From Planctomycetota bacterium (GTDB taxonomy: Bacteria; Planctomycetota; UBA8742; UBA2392), in assembly GCA_019636195.1 (NCBI GenBank), contig JAHBYA010000015.1:40643-104642 (forward strand): a DNA stretch of 64,000 bases, read 5' to 3'. The notes beneath the pieces were generated by a model, which saw nothing but the letters and a program-made list of their open reading frames with translations, ran no database searches and was not told the origin of the DNA. Positions 46,708 to 54,124 of the stretch are shown here, piece by piece; the stretch's first letter is position 1; each line of letters starts with the position of its first letter. The position numbers and the translations under genes are program-made.

Positions 46708-47286
46708 ATGGATTGCCAGTGCTGCAACCGAAAGCCCGCGCAGGTGCGCATCTGCGATGTTGAGCGCAACGAATGCGCCGAGCCGTTCAATGTATGCCCG
46801 GACTGCTTCACGCTGATCAAGCGCTACATGTTTGACATGGCGCGCCCGCTCATGCCTACCGCCGACATCATCCGCGAAGTGCAGTCGCTGCTCGGCGGCG
46901 AGAAGTCACTGGCGCTGCCTGACCAGCCGGGCGCACTCGCGCCGCTGGGCGTTGAAAGTGTGCCCGCGTGTCCCGAGTGCGGCATGACTCTGTCCGAGTT
47001 CAAGGCCCGCGGGCGTTTCGGGTGTGCGCGCGACTATGAAGTGTTTGCCGAGCACCTTGACCCGTTGTTCGAGCGCATTCACGAGGCACGTCCTCCCCGC
47101 CACCAGGGCCGGTTGCCCCAATCCGCCGGCGAGCCCGAGCTTGTCACGCGCCGGCGCCGCGCCGCGGAACTGAAGGCCCGGCTGGACGCCGCCGTTGCGG
47201 AAGAGAATTACGAGCTTGCCGCGCGCCTGCGCGACGAGATTAACGGCCTGGAAAAGGCGCCGGAAAAGTCGCAGGAGACGGCATGA
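46708..47286 (+). CDS. mcsA: McsA-like zinc-finger/UVR-motif protein
   Basis: The activator partner of the protein-arginine kinase McsB. 192 aa with cysteine pairs CQCC, CPDC and CPECG for zinc, and a C-terminal UVR motif (ELKARLDAAVAEENYELAAR LRDEI-type; only the first 20 residues quoted). The stop overlaps the mcsB start by four bases (ATGA), a normal mcsA-mcsB coupling. In Firmicutes these genes sit with ctsR and clpC, which are absent here. Confidence 0.9.
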   Translation: MDCQCCNRKPAQVRICDVERNECAEPFNVCPDCFTLIKRYMFDMARPLMPTADIIREVQSLLGGEKSLALPDQPGALAPLGVESVPACPECGMTLSEFKARGRFGCARDYEVFAEHLDPLFERIHEARPPRHQGRLPQSAGEPELVTRRRRAAELKARLDAAVAEENYELAARLRDEINGLEKAPEKSQETA

Positions 47287-48350
47287 GCGAAGCCGGGTTC
47301 GACGGTTTCCCGCATGTGCTGGGCGAGTGGCTGAAGGGCAAGGGCCCAGACAGCGACATCGTGGTCAGCACGCGCGTACGCTTTGCGCGCAACGTGCGGG
47401 GCTTTCCGTTCACGCTGAAAGCGACGCCGCAGCAGCGCGCCGACGTGCTGGCGCTGTGTGAAGAGGCGCTGCACAAGGTTCACCTGCAACGCAGCATCGT
47501 GACCCTTGAGCTTGACAAGCTGGCCGAAGTCAAGCGTGACGTGCTGGTGGAGCGCCACCTGATCAGCCGCGAACTCGCGGGCGGCGACGGCCCGCGCGGC
47601 GTCGCCTACGGGCGCGGCGAAATGCTCAGCATCATGATCAACGAAGAAGACCACCTGCGCCTTCAATGGATCAAGAGCGGCTTTGACGCCGACCGGGCCT
47701 ACCAGGCGCTGTGCAAGGTAGATCGCGCCCTGGAAAAGGTGCTGCCGTTCGCCGTCAGTGATCGCTACGGCTACCTCACCGCCTGCCCCACCAACGTCGG
47801 CACCGGCATGCGCATCAGCGTCATGCTGCACCTGCCGGCGCTGACCATGAAAGAACACATCGACAAGGTGTTCAAAGCCGCCAAACACATGAACCACGCG
47901 GTGCGCGGGCTGTACGGCGAAGGCACCCGCGCATTCGGCGACATGTACCAGGTCAGCAACCAGGCCACCCTCGGGCGAAGCGAAGTGCAGATCCTCGAGA
48001 GTGTGAAGGCCATTATCCCGCGCATCCTTGAAACCGAGCGCCAGATGCGCGGCCAGCTGTATGCCGAAGACCGCAGCTTCCTTGAAGACCGCGTGCTGCG
48101 CAGCCTTGCCGTGCTGCGCAACGCCCGTCGGCTCAACGTGCAGGAAATGATGAGCCACCTTTCGATGCTGCGGCTTGGCATCGACATGGGGCTTGTATCC
48201 GACGTGCCCATGCGCACGGTTAATGAAATGTTCATCCTCGGCCAGCCCAGCCACCTGCAGGAGCGGCAGGGCAGGCCCATGAACCCGACCGAGCGCGACA
48301 CCGCCCGCGCCGACATGGTACGCGCCATGCTGGCTGCCCACAGCAACTAG
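47283..48350 (+). CDS. mcsB: Protein-arginine kinase McsB
   Basis: Phosphorylates arginine residues and marks proteins for ClpCP. 355 aa of the phosphagen-kinase catalytic fold. VVSTRVRFARNVRGFPFTL and ISRELAGGDGPRGVAYG are the N-terminal nucleotide-side motifs. MINEEDHLRLQWIKSGFDAD contains the catalytic Glu-Asp-His region. CPTNVGTGMRISVMLHLPAL is the diagnostic kinase loop with the essential Cys. It is coupled to mcsA. The C-terminal part (RAFGDMYQVSNQATLGRSE) corresponds to the pArg-binding surface seen in McsB and not in creatine kinases. Confidence 0.95.
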   Translation: MSEAGFDGFPHVLGEWLKGKGPDSDIVVSTRVRFARNVRGFPFTLKATPQQRADVLALCEEALHKVHLQRSIVTLELDKLAEVKRDVLVERHLISRELAGGDGPRGVAYGRGEMLSIMINEEDHLRLQWIKSGFDADRAYQALCKVDRALEKVLPFAVSDRYGYLTACPTNVGTGMRISVMLHLPALTMKEHIDKVFKAAKHMNHAVRGLYGEGTRAFGDMYQVSNQATLGRSEVQILESVKAIIPRILETERQMRGQLYAEDRSFLEDRVLRSLAVLRNARRLNVQEMMSHLSMLRLGIDMGLVSDVPMRTVNEMFILGQPSHLQERQGRPMNPTERDTARADMVRAMLAAHSN

Positions 48351-48359
48351 AAAGCCTAG

Positions 48360-49550
48360 ATGTCCCAGACCTACACCGACCCGTCACGCCTTTTCCGAAT
48401 CAACCTGCCGGATGGTTTTGAACGCGACCCCAGCGCCAAGTCCCTGGTGTTTCGCCACCCTGATGTGGATGGCCGTGTAACGGTCAGCGCCCTGCGCCAC
48501 CGGCTTGACGCGCCCGACGTCGAGATTTTCGACGCGCTGCCGTCGCGCGAGGGCATGCAGAACGTACGCAGCGAAACACGAGAGGGCATTCGCATCCGCT
48601 ACGGTGACTATGAGGGCACCTTACGCAACGCCCCCGAGTTCTGGCGCTGGTGGACCATGCAGCGCGGCCCGGTGGGCATTGTCGTCAGCTTCAACGGCGA
48701 ACCCGACGGCGACTCCAGCCTGGTTGATGCGCTGGTCGCCGGCATCACCATTCCCAGCCGGCTGCCCGTGCCGCCCGAAGATTACACCCAGCTCGGGGCC
48801 GAGGTGTACGCCGAGCTGATGAAGGTGAGCAAACCTGAAATCAGCAAGCCGCTTGAGCTGGTGACCGGGCCGGGCTCAGCGCTGCGGCTGGATAACGCGT
48901 ACATGTCGTACCTCAACAACTATGACGTTGACGACAACATTGATGCCCGCAAGCTGCTCGTTGACTGGCTCGAACACCTGTGGGGTGAGCAGAAAGAAGG
49001 CCTGGGCCCCTTCGAGGAAATCCGCGGGCTGATTTACCCGGTTGTGCGCGCGGCAGGCTTTGCACGCGAAACCAACGTCAGCATCCTGCGCCGCGACCTT
49101 CTGGCCGGCGAGCTGGAGCTGTTCGCCGCCGTCGATACCGGGCGCACGCTGCGCTTTCTCAGCCAGGAAGACGTCGCCGGCTGGGAGGGCGTAAGCGAAG
49201 ACGACGTCTTTTTCTATGCGCGTGAGAACCTGCTGGCCCTCAGTGCCGAGGTTGAGATGCAGGCGCTGGCCAACGCAGAAGGCAAGCCTTGCGCCGTAAT
49301 CATCGCCACCAACGACGGTCACGACGCCGCGCGTGTCTGCCTGCCGACGTTCTATGAAAAGTTGTCGGCTGTGCTGGGCCCGGAGTTGCTGGTCGGCCTG
49401 CCGAACCGCGACTTCCTGATCATCCTGTCAGCGGACGACCCGACGCTGGTCGCCAACATTGCGTCCCAGGTAAAGATCGACGCCCAGACCCGTCCCTACG
49501 CAATCTCCGGCAAGCTGTATCGGCTGACTGCTGACGGCTTGGCGCCGTAG
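48360..49550 (+). CDS. DUF1444-like protein
   Basis: 396 aa, nine bases after mcsB. The first 140 residues (LFRINLPDGFERDPSAKSLV) form a beta-rich N-domain. The rest resembles DUF1444/YtpQ: EIRGLIYPVVRAAGFA, AGELELFAAVDTGRTLRFLS, NLLALSAEVEMQALANAEGK, VCLPTFYEKLSAVLGPELLV and GLPNRDFLIILSADD. No catalytic residues are obvious. The close spacing suggests an operon with mcsA-mcsB, so a protein-quality-control role is possible but unproven. Confidence 0.75.
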   Translation: MSQTYTDPSRLFRINLPDGFERDPSAKSLVFRHPDVDGRVTVSALRHRLDAPDVEIFDALPSREGMQNVRSETREGIRIRYGDYEGTLRNAPEFWRWWTMQRGPVGIVVSFNGEPDGDSSLVDALVAGITIPSRLPVPPEDYTQLGAEVYAELMKVSKPEISKPLELVTGPGSALRLDNAYMSYLNNYDVDDNIDARKLLVDWLEHLWGEQKEGLGPFEEIRGLIYPVVRAAGFARETNVSILRRDLLAGELELFAAVDTGRTLRFLSQEDVAGWEGVSEDDVFFYARENLLALSAEVEMQALANAEGKPCAVIIATNDGHDAARVCLPTFYEKLSAVLGPELLVGLPNRDFLIILSADDPTLVANIASQVKIDAQTRPYAISGKLYRLTADGLAP

Positions 49551-49577
49551 CGCCAATCCTGTACGAATTGGGTCAAC

Positions 49578-49596
49578 GTGGACTGCCCGTGTCCAC
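49578..49596. promoter_or_regulatory. Palindrome upstream of the MarR-type gene (operator candidate)
   Basis: GTGGAC (49578-49583) and GTCCAC (49591-49596), a perfect 6-bp inverted repeat with a 7-bp spacer. GATAAT and TATATT -10-like boxes follow at about 49601 and 49612. The position, 61 bp upstream of the regulator ATG, suits autoregulation. Confidence 0.4.
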
Positions 49597-49656
49597 TTTT
49601 GATAATCCCGTTATATTTGTAGCGCAGGCCCGCGCGTTGCCGTTATGCTTTGCGCC

Positions 49657-50112
49657 ATGGACGTTAAAACCGCTCTTGTTTACGTGCGCGAGTTCCTGCG
49701 CCTGTACTGGGCCAACGAACACGCCCACGAAGCCTGGTCTCGTGAACTTGAAGCCGACCACGGCCTTACCGCAAAACAGTATGCCCTTCTGCGCGCCATT
49801 GAACGCAGCAGCGACATTACCACGACCAGCCTCACCGAACTGCTGGGCAAGGCACAGCCGGCGATCACCCAGATGCTGAACCGCCTTGAGGCCAACGGCT
49901 TCATCACCCGCGAAGTCAATGCCGCCGACAAGCGCAAACGCGAACTCAAGCTCACACGCAAGGCCCAGAAAGTGCTGGAAAGCGTTGATCCCATCGGGCC
50001 CACTCGCGTTGCCCTGGCGCTTGAGCACGCCAACGACCGTGAAGCCGGGCAGGTCGTCAAAGCCATGGAGACGATCCATGACTGGATGACCAGCCGCAAA
50101 CTCGGCGCCTGA
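49657..50112 (+). CDS. MarR-family transcriptional regulator
   Basis: 151 aa from ATG 49657. A winged-helix core of MarR type: LTAKQYALLRAIERSSDITT (helices 2-3), LTELLGKAQPAITQMLNRLE (recognition helix) and the wing EVNAADKRKRELKLTRKAQK. The flanking N- and C-terminal helices would dimerise. The ligand and targets are unknown. The palindrome just upstream suggests autoregulation. It is convergent with punA with only one base between the stops. Confidence 0.92.
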   Translation: MDVKTALVYVREFLRLYWANEHAHEAWSRELEADHGLTAKQYALLRAIERSSDITTTSLTELLGKAQPAITQMLNRLEANGFITREVNAADKRKRELKLTRKAQKVLESVDPIGPTRVALALEHANDREAGQVVKAMETIHDWMTSRKLGA

Positions 50113-50113
50113 G

Positions 50114-50926
50114 TCACGCCAGGCCGGCCACGAGATGACGCAGCACAGCGGCCAGCCGCAACGCGTTGTCAGCGCCCGATTGTAGCACGCGCTCGTGGCT
50201 GTCGTGCGCGCCTCCCGCGCGATTGGTAATCAGGCTCAGGCCGCAGACGCGCATACCCAGTGCGTTGGCGGCAATCACTTCGGGCACGGTGCTCATGCCG
50301 ACGGCGTCGGCGCCAAGCCGCCGAAGCATCTCGACTTCGGCCGGCGTTTCAAAGCTAGGGCCCAGGACGGCCGCGTACACGCCGGAAGCCATAGGCTCCC
50401 CTGCCTGCTCACCGGCTTTCAACAGTGCTGCCAGCAGGCCGGGGTCGTACGCGGCGCCCATCGGCGGAAACGCCGCCGCGCCGCGCAGCCGGGTCGGCCC
50501 CACCAGCGGGTTGGTGCCGGTCAGGTTGATGTGGTCTCGAATTGCCATCATGCTGCCCGGCGCAAGGTCGCCGCGAATCCCGCCCGCCGCGTTCGTGACC
50601 AACAGCGTGCGCGCGCCAAGGGCGTGTGCCACCCACACGCACGCGGCAAGCTCTCGTGGGGCATGGCCCTCATACGCGTGATAGCGGCCGCGAAACACCA
50701 GCGCACGGGTACCCCACAGCACACCCTGCGAAACGCGGCAGACATGCCCCGAAGTTCCAGCCGGGACCGGAAACCCCGGCAAATCGCTGTAGCTGCATTG
50801 AACGGGCGAATCGATCTCATGCTCAAGACCGCCGAAGCCCGAACCCAGGATCAGCGCCAGCCGCGGCGCCTCCCCGCCGAACCCGGCGCGGCGCAAGTGA
50901 GCTGCTGCGACAAGAAAGTCATCCAT
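50114..50926 (-). CDS. punA: Purine-nucleoside phosphorylase
   Basis: Phosphorolysis of purine nucleosides to free base and ribose-1-phosphate. 270 aa of the trimeric PNP family: phosphate loop ALILGSGFGGLEHEI, FRGRYHAYEGH, TLLVTNAAGGI, the base-binding AVLGPSFETPAEVEML and GADAVGMSTVPEVIAA, and a late Asn in LSLITNRAGG. All marks are intact. It could also accept methylthioadenosine, but the Glu and Asn of true PNPs are present. Confidence 0.93.
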   Translation of the reverse strand: MDDFLVAAAHLRRAGFGGEAPRLALILGSGFGGLEHEIDSPVQCSYSDLPGFPVPAGTSGHVCRVSQGVLWGTRALVFRGRYHAYEGHAPRELAACVWVAHALGARTLLVTNAAGGIRGDLAPGSMMAIRDHINLTGTNPLVGPTRLRGAAAFPPMGAAYDPGLLAALLKAGEQAGEPMASGVYAAVLGPSFETPAEVEMLRRLGADAVGMSTVPEVIAANALGMRVCGLSLITNRAGGAHDSHERVLQSGADNALRLAAVLRHLVAGLA

Positions 50927-51169
50927 GCCGCTTTTGTACCATGCGGCGTCACGGCCACCAGTTTCCGCGATTCATCACGCGCCGGGCGGTTCGCGACCAA
51001 CCGCGTCTTCGCGCAGGCTTGCGCCGGTGGTCATGCATACAAGCCAATCAGGGCCGCGCCGGAACCGGCCCAATTGCCACGTGCACACGGGCGATGGAAC
51101 AGGTTGGCCACCTCGATGGCAATGAAGGCGGCCGCACGAAGAAGGCCTTCGCACGGCCGCATGAAGTTC

Positions 51170-51214
51170 TGGTACACCCGGAAGGAGTCGAACCTTCAAC
51201 CTTCTGATCCGTAG
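51170..51214 (-). other. 3' half of tRNA-Arg(ACG), attachment-site remnant
   Basis: On the minus strand the 45 bases read: anticodon loop CTACGGA (anticodon ACG), 3' anticodon strand TCAGA, variable AGGTT, T arm GAAGGTTCGACTCCTTC, acceptor strand CGGGTGT, A, CCA. The matching 5' anticodon strand (TCTGA) and the D arm are absent on the other side. This is what integration in the anticodon-loop-to-3'-end region of a tRNA gene leaves at one junction. Confidence 0.8.
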
Positions 51215-51309
51215 TTGACTCACGCCGGTTACGCAATCCTACGCTATCGTCCGCAAACCCTATTGGAATAGGCTTTCTACGCCTACTCTGCTTCCGCTAG
51301 AATTTGTCC

Positions 51310-51352
51310 GGTTCGGCTGACTTTCGCCGAACCTTGTCCCCAACCTTGTCCC
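51310..51352. promoter_or_regulatory. Inverted and direct repeats upstream of the integrase
   Basis: Perfect 8-bp inverted repeat GGTTCGGC (51310-51317) and GCCGAACC (51326-51333). Two direct repeats AACCTTGTCCC at 51330-51340 and 51342-51352 lie exactly 12 bp apart. They are between the attachment-site remnant and the integrase start, where arm-type integrase/excisionase sites are expected. Confidence 0.5.
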
Positions 51353-51371
51353 TCTCTCGGAGACTTCTGTC

Positions 51372-52802
51372 ATGGCAGAAGCAAGGTCTCGCATTGACTC
51401 AAAGAATAGTCGATCTCGGCGTGGTTACAACCGCAGATCCCGCTCGGAGCATCCCGGCGTCACGATCTCAACCGAGAAGCGTTCAGATGGATCGGTCTCG
51501 GTATCACTGCGCTGGACCGACCCCGGAACGAATCGCCGATGCAAGGAGACGGTGAGGGATTCATCGGGGCTGCCTGTGGGATCGAGGGAGCGGGCTAAGG
51601 CCGCCGCAGTTGCCAAGTCGAAGGAGATCGCAGCCGAGCGCAAGCGCCTGGAGGACGGCAAGGCTCCCACAGACCGCTCGACTACATGGGAGATACTGAA
51701 AGCCAAACACATTGAGCATCTCAAGGGGAAGGGACGCTCAAGAAAGACGCTGAAGGACTATGCGCAAAGCTGGAAATTCCTCGAAACATGGCCCGGCCTG
51801 CCGTCTCACCCCTTCAAGCTGACGCCTCTCGACTTGCAGGGCTTCACGGTCCATCTGCGCAGGCACAAGAACCGGCACACCGGAGGTCGCCTCGCCGCTG
51901 CGTCAGTCATGTCCGTCATCCGGCACGTCAAGGCCATCTTCAACTACGGAAGAAAGGCATTGGCCTGCATCAAGCTCGATGGAGAACGCATCAACTTCGC
52001 GCTGGACCCCGGAGCCTCGGAAAAGTTGGAGCCGTTCTCCTACACGCCGCTCGAAATGGTCAAGATTCTCGAAGCGGCAGTTGAATGTGATGACCAAGCT
52101 AGGCCCGACGCAAGAGTATTCCCATTCATTGCAACGCTGATGCTCACGGGAGCGCGGCGTGGGGAACTGGAAAGGCTCCGTTGGTTCCCAAGCACACCGG
52201 GTGCGGCGGAATCCAGCGTGGACTTCGCCGGACAACGGCTGCTGATTTGGAGCACGAAAACAAGGCAACATCGTGTCGTCCCCTTTGGAACAAGGCCCGC
52301 TCTCAGGGAGATACTGGGGTGTGTCGCAGCCGAGCGCGATGCGGATGCCGAGCCCTTCGTTTTTGGTGGAGCGAAGGCGCTGGCCATTGCGGACAGGCGC
52401 GATTACTGCGGTGGCGAAGACCCTGCCGGCGATGCTGACGGTATGCTCGACGACAACGATGAGACCCACGAGACAAGTGGGCGAAGTCTGAAGAGCGCCC
52501 TCAAGAAGGTACGCGACCGGAGCGGCGTGCGTTTCAGGCCCAAAGACTGCCGCTCAACACTCGCGACGCATCTTGCCAACTCGGGTCTAGGGACGAACCT
52601 GTACATTGTCGCCGCAGAACTCGGCCATGACTACGCAGTGCTGCGCAAGCACTACGCCGCGAACCGGATCCTTCTCCCAGAGCAAGTTCAGGCCCTGACC
52701 ATTGAGGACCTGCTCGGTATTCGCAAGGTCATTGAGGGCTGGGTGAAAGCTCAGTCAAGCGGTGAGGGGCGGCTGATACGACTGCGAAGAAAAGGTGCGT
52801 AG
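51372..52802 (+). CDS. Tyrosine recombinase (integrase)
   Basis: 476 aa. The C-terminal catalytic domain has the first Arg near residue 262-263 (LMLTGARRGELERLRW), a beta-hairpin Lys in WSTKTRQHRVVPF, Arg394 in KDCRSTLATHL, His419 in ELGHDYAVL and the nucleophile Tyr428 in RKHYAANR. A SAM-like core-binding domain lies at about 105-205. The basic N-terminal part is a possible arm-binding domain. It integrates the element next to the tRNA-Arg remnant, and it reads into the element. Confidence 0.95.
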   Translation: MAEARSRIDSKNSRSRRGYNRRSRSEHPGVTISTEKRSDGSVSVSLRWTDPGTNRRCKETVRDSSGLPVGSRERAKAAAVAKSKEIAAERKRLEDGKAPTDRSTTWEILKAKHIEHLKGKGRSRKTLKDYAQSWKFLETWPGLPSHPFKLTPLDLQGFTVHLRRHKNRHTGGRLAAASVMSVIRHVKAIFNYGRKALACIKLDGERINFALDPGASEKLEPFSYTPLEMVKILEAAVECDDQARPDARVFPFIATLMLTGARRGELERLRWFPSTPGAAESSVDFAGQRLLIWSTKTRQHRVVPFGTRPALREILGCVAAERDADAEPFVFGGAKALAIADRRDYCGGEDPAGDADGMLDDNDETHETSGRSLKSALKKVRDRSGVRFRPKDCRSTLATHLANSGLGTNLYIVAAELGHDYAVLRKHYAANRILLPEQVQALTIEDLLGIRKVIEGWVKAQSSGEGRLIRLRRKGA

Positions 52803-52953
52803 TCGCTCGAACTCAGATCCAAACCAAGCGGCCTCCAGCCGAAGCAGAAATGTGCACGAATTTGCTGGAACGTACTTGAAAGTTGCCAAGATTCTTTTCC
52901 ACGCTCGAAAGCGAATGAAAGCTAGTTTCTTGTTCGCTGACAGGAGCAAAGTC

Positions 52954-53172
52954 GTGGAACTCAAACCTCAGACAGAAGCGCAGCAACTCCTCGCCTACTC
53001 GATTCCTACTGCGGCCCGGCTCGCCGACATTTCTGAGGATACAGTTCGTCGGGCGATTGCGTGCGGCGACCTTCCCGCACTTCGACCGGGGCGCGGACGG
53101 GGTGGCAAGATACTGATCCGTCGCGAGTCATTCGAAAAGTGGCTTCGACTGCTCGAAGCGCACGGCACGTAG
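52954..53172 (+). CDS. Excisionase-like helix-turn-helix protein
   Basis: 72 aa from GTG 52954, with AGGAG seven bases upstream; an ATG at 52915 in the same frame lacks one. The MerR/excisionase-type wHTH reads YSIPTAARLADISEDTVRRA, then GDLPALRPGRGRGGKILIRR and ESFEKWLRLLE, the usual shape of an excisionase-family DNA-binding protein. It directly follows the integrase, so it is the natural candidate for a recombination directionality factor or a small regulator of the element. Confidence 0.8.
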   Translation: MELKPQTEAQQLLAYSIPTAARLADISEDTVRRAIACGDLPALRPGRGRGGKILIRRESFEKWLRLLEAHGT

Positions 53173-53192
53173 CGCACGGGAAGGGATTCAAC

Positions 53193-53933
53193 GTGAGTCG
53201 GGATGGAACGTACAGTTACGAGGACGAGCCGGTGGTCTCGTATCCGCTTGATCCGCCACTACCATGGCCACAGATGATGGCCAAGATGCGCGACGCCACT
53301 GGCTCTCCGGGCCGCAGCGAGCCTCCGTTGCCACCCTGCAATTGTCCTCCCCCTCCGCCTACGCCCGCAAGTGCTGGAGTTCCGCGAATAGGCCCCGTAC
53401 CGCCTCTGCCAGGTCCTGGGCACGAGCAAGGCGACAGGAGTGGGGACGCCGACGTGGAATTCGATCCCGCGATGCTGCTGGCAAAGGAGTTTCTTAGTAG
53501 GCCCCAACAGGAGATAGCCAGCCACTACGGTTTTGAGAGAGGGCCTACCGGAGGGCTCGTTGCTCACAGCTTACAGGATGCGTTGAGTGTTCCGGATGGC
53601 CTGCTCCAGATGAAGGGTTTGGACTCAACCGCCAAACTTGTGTATTCGCTTATGGCCCGAGTGGCACTGAGCCCTCCCGATGTTTGCTACGCAAGTCAGG
53701 AGTACCTCGCCACCAAGCTTGGGCTGGGGCGCAGCGTTGTCGGTCACGCAATCAAGCGGTTGAAGACGGCCCGTTTGATCGAGGAGATCCAATGGAAAAA
53801 GGCACTCAGCATCGCCCGCGAGATCCGTAGGAAATGGTATACGAACAGAAAGATGTACATGTTCCTCTTTCACCCGTTACTGAAGCGCAAATGCGCTCTT
53901 GGGGGCAACGAGGAACCGGAAAAGCCAGAGTGA
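53193..53933 (+). CDS. Winged-helix protein with Pro-rich linker, possible replication or maintenance protein
   Basis: 246 aa from GTG 53193, with AAGGG seven bases upstream. The first 95 residues are rich in Pro (PPLPPCNCPPPPPTPASAG). Residues of about 140-200 are a helix-turn-helix of HTH_36 kind (TAKLVYSLMARVA, then YASQEYLATKLGLGRSVVGH and KRLKTARLIEEI). HTH_36 modules are common in replication-initiation and primosomal proteins of phages and plasmids. The last codons overlap the first of five GTTCAC boxes. A role as initiator or as a regulator binding those boxes is inferred, not shown. Confidence 0.65.
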   Translation: MSRDGTYSYEDEPVVSYPLDPPLPWPQMMAKMRDATGSPGRSEPPLPPCNCPPPPPTPASAGVPRIGPVPPLPGPGHEQGDRSGDADVEFDPAMLLAKEFLSRPQQEIASHYGFERGPTGGLVAHSLQDALSVPDGLLQMKGLDSTAKLVYSLMARVALSPPDVCYASQEYLATKLGLGRSVVGHAIKRLKTARLIEEIQWKKALSIAREIRRKWYTNRKMYMFLFHPLLKRKCALGGNEEPEKPE

Positions 53934-54017
53934 ACTGGTTCACATTCAAAGGCTTACCTGTTCACCCAACTTGGTGAACGTATTCATGGACTCCGCGAAT
54001 ATGTTCACGTTCAAAAG
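53930..54017. repeat. Cluster of five GTTCAC boxes (iteron- or operator-like)
   Basis: GTTCAC or its complement occurs at 53930-53935, 53938-53943, 53960-53965, 53974-53979 and 54003-54008. These form a perfect palindrome (53930-53943), a second palindrome with 7-bp arms (53960-53966 and 53973-53979) and a direct repeat GTTCACRTTCAAARG (53938-53952 and 54003-54017). Confidence 0.6.
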
Positions 54018-54045
54018 AAGCCCTTAGAATACCCTAGTAAGCCGG

Positions 54046-54092
54046 TCGAGGCGCTTACGCGCCTTCGAGTGCGCGGCGCTTCGCTTGCGCAC
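54046..54092. terminator. Two hairpins between convergent genes
   Basis: TCGAGGCGC (54046-54054) with GCGCCTTCGA (54059-54068), and GTGCGC (54069-54074) with GCGCAC (54087-54092). They lie between the winged-helix gene and the end of the helicase gene, without a T-tract. Confidence 0.4.
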
Positions 54093-54124
54093 AACACGCT
54101 GTTGGAAGCAATCCCAGACATGGT

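Noticed and set aside
51170..51260. A complete tRNA gene at the element boundary
   Set aside because: Only the part from the anticodon loop to CCA fits; the upstream sequence lacks a D arm and a complementary 5' anticodon strand.
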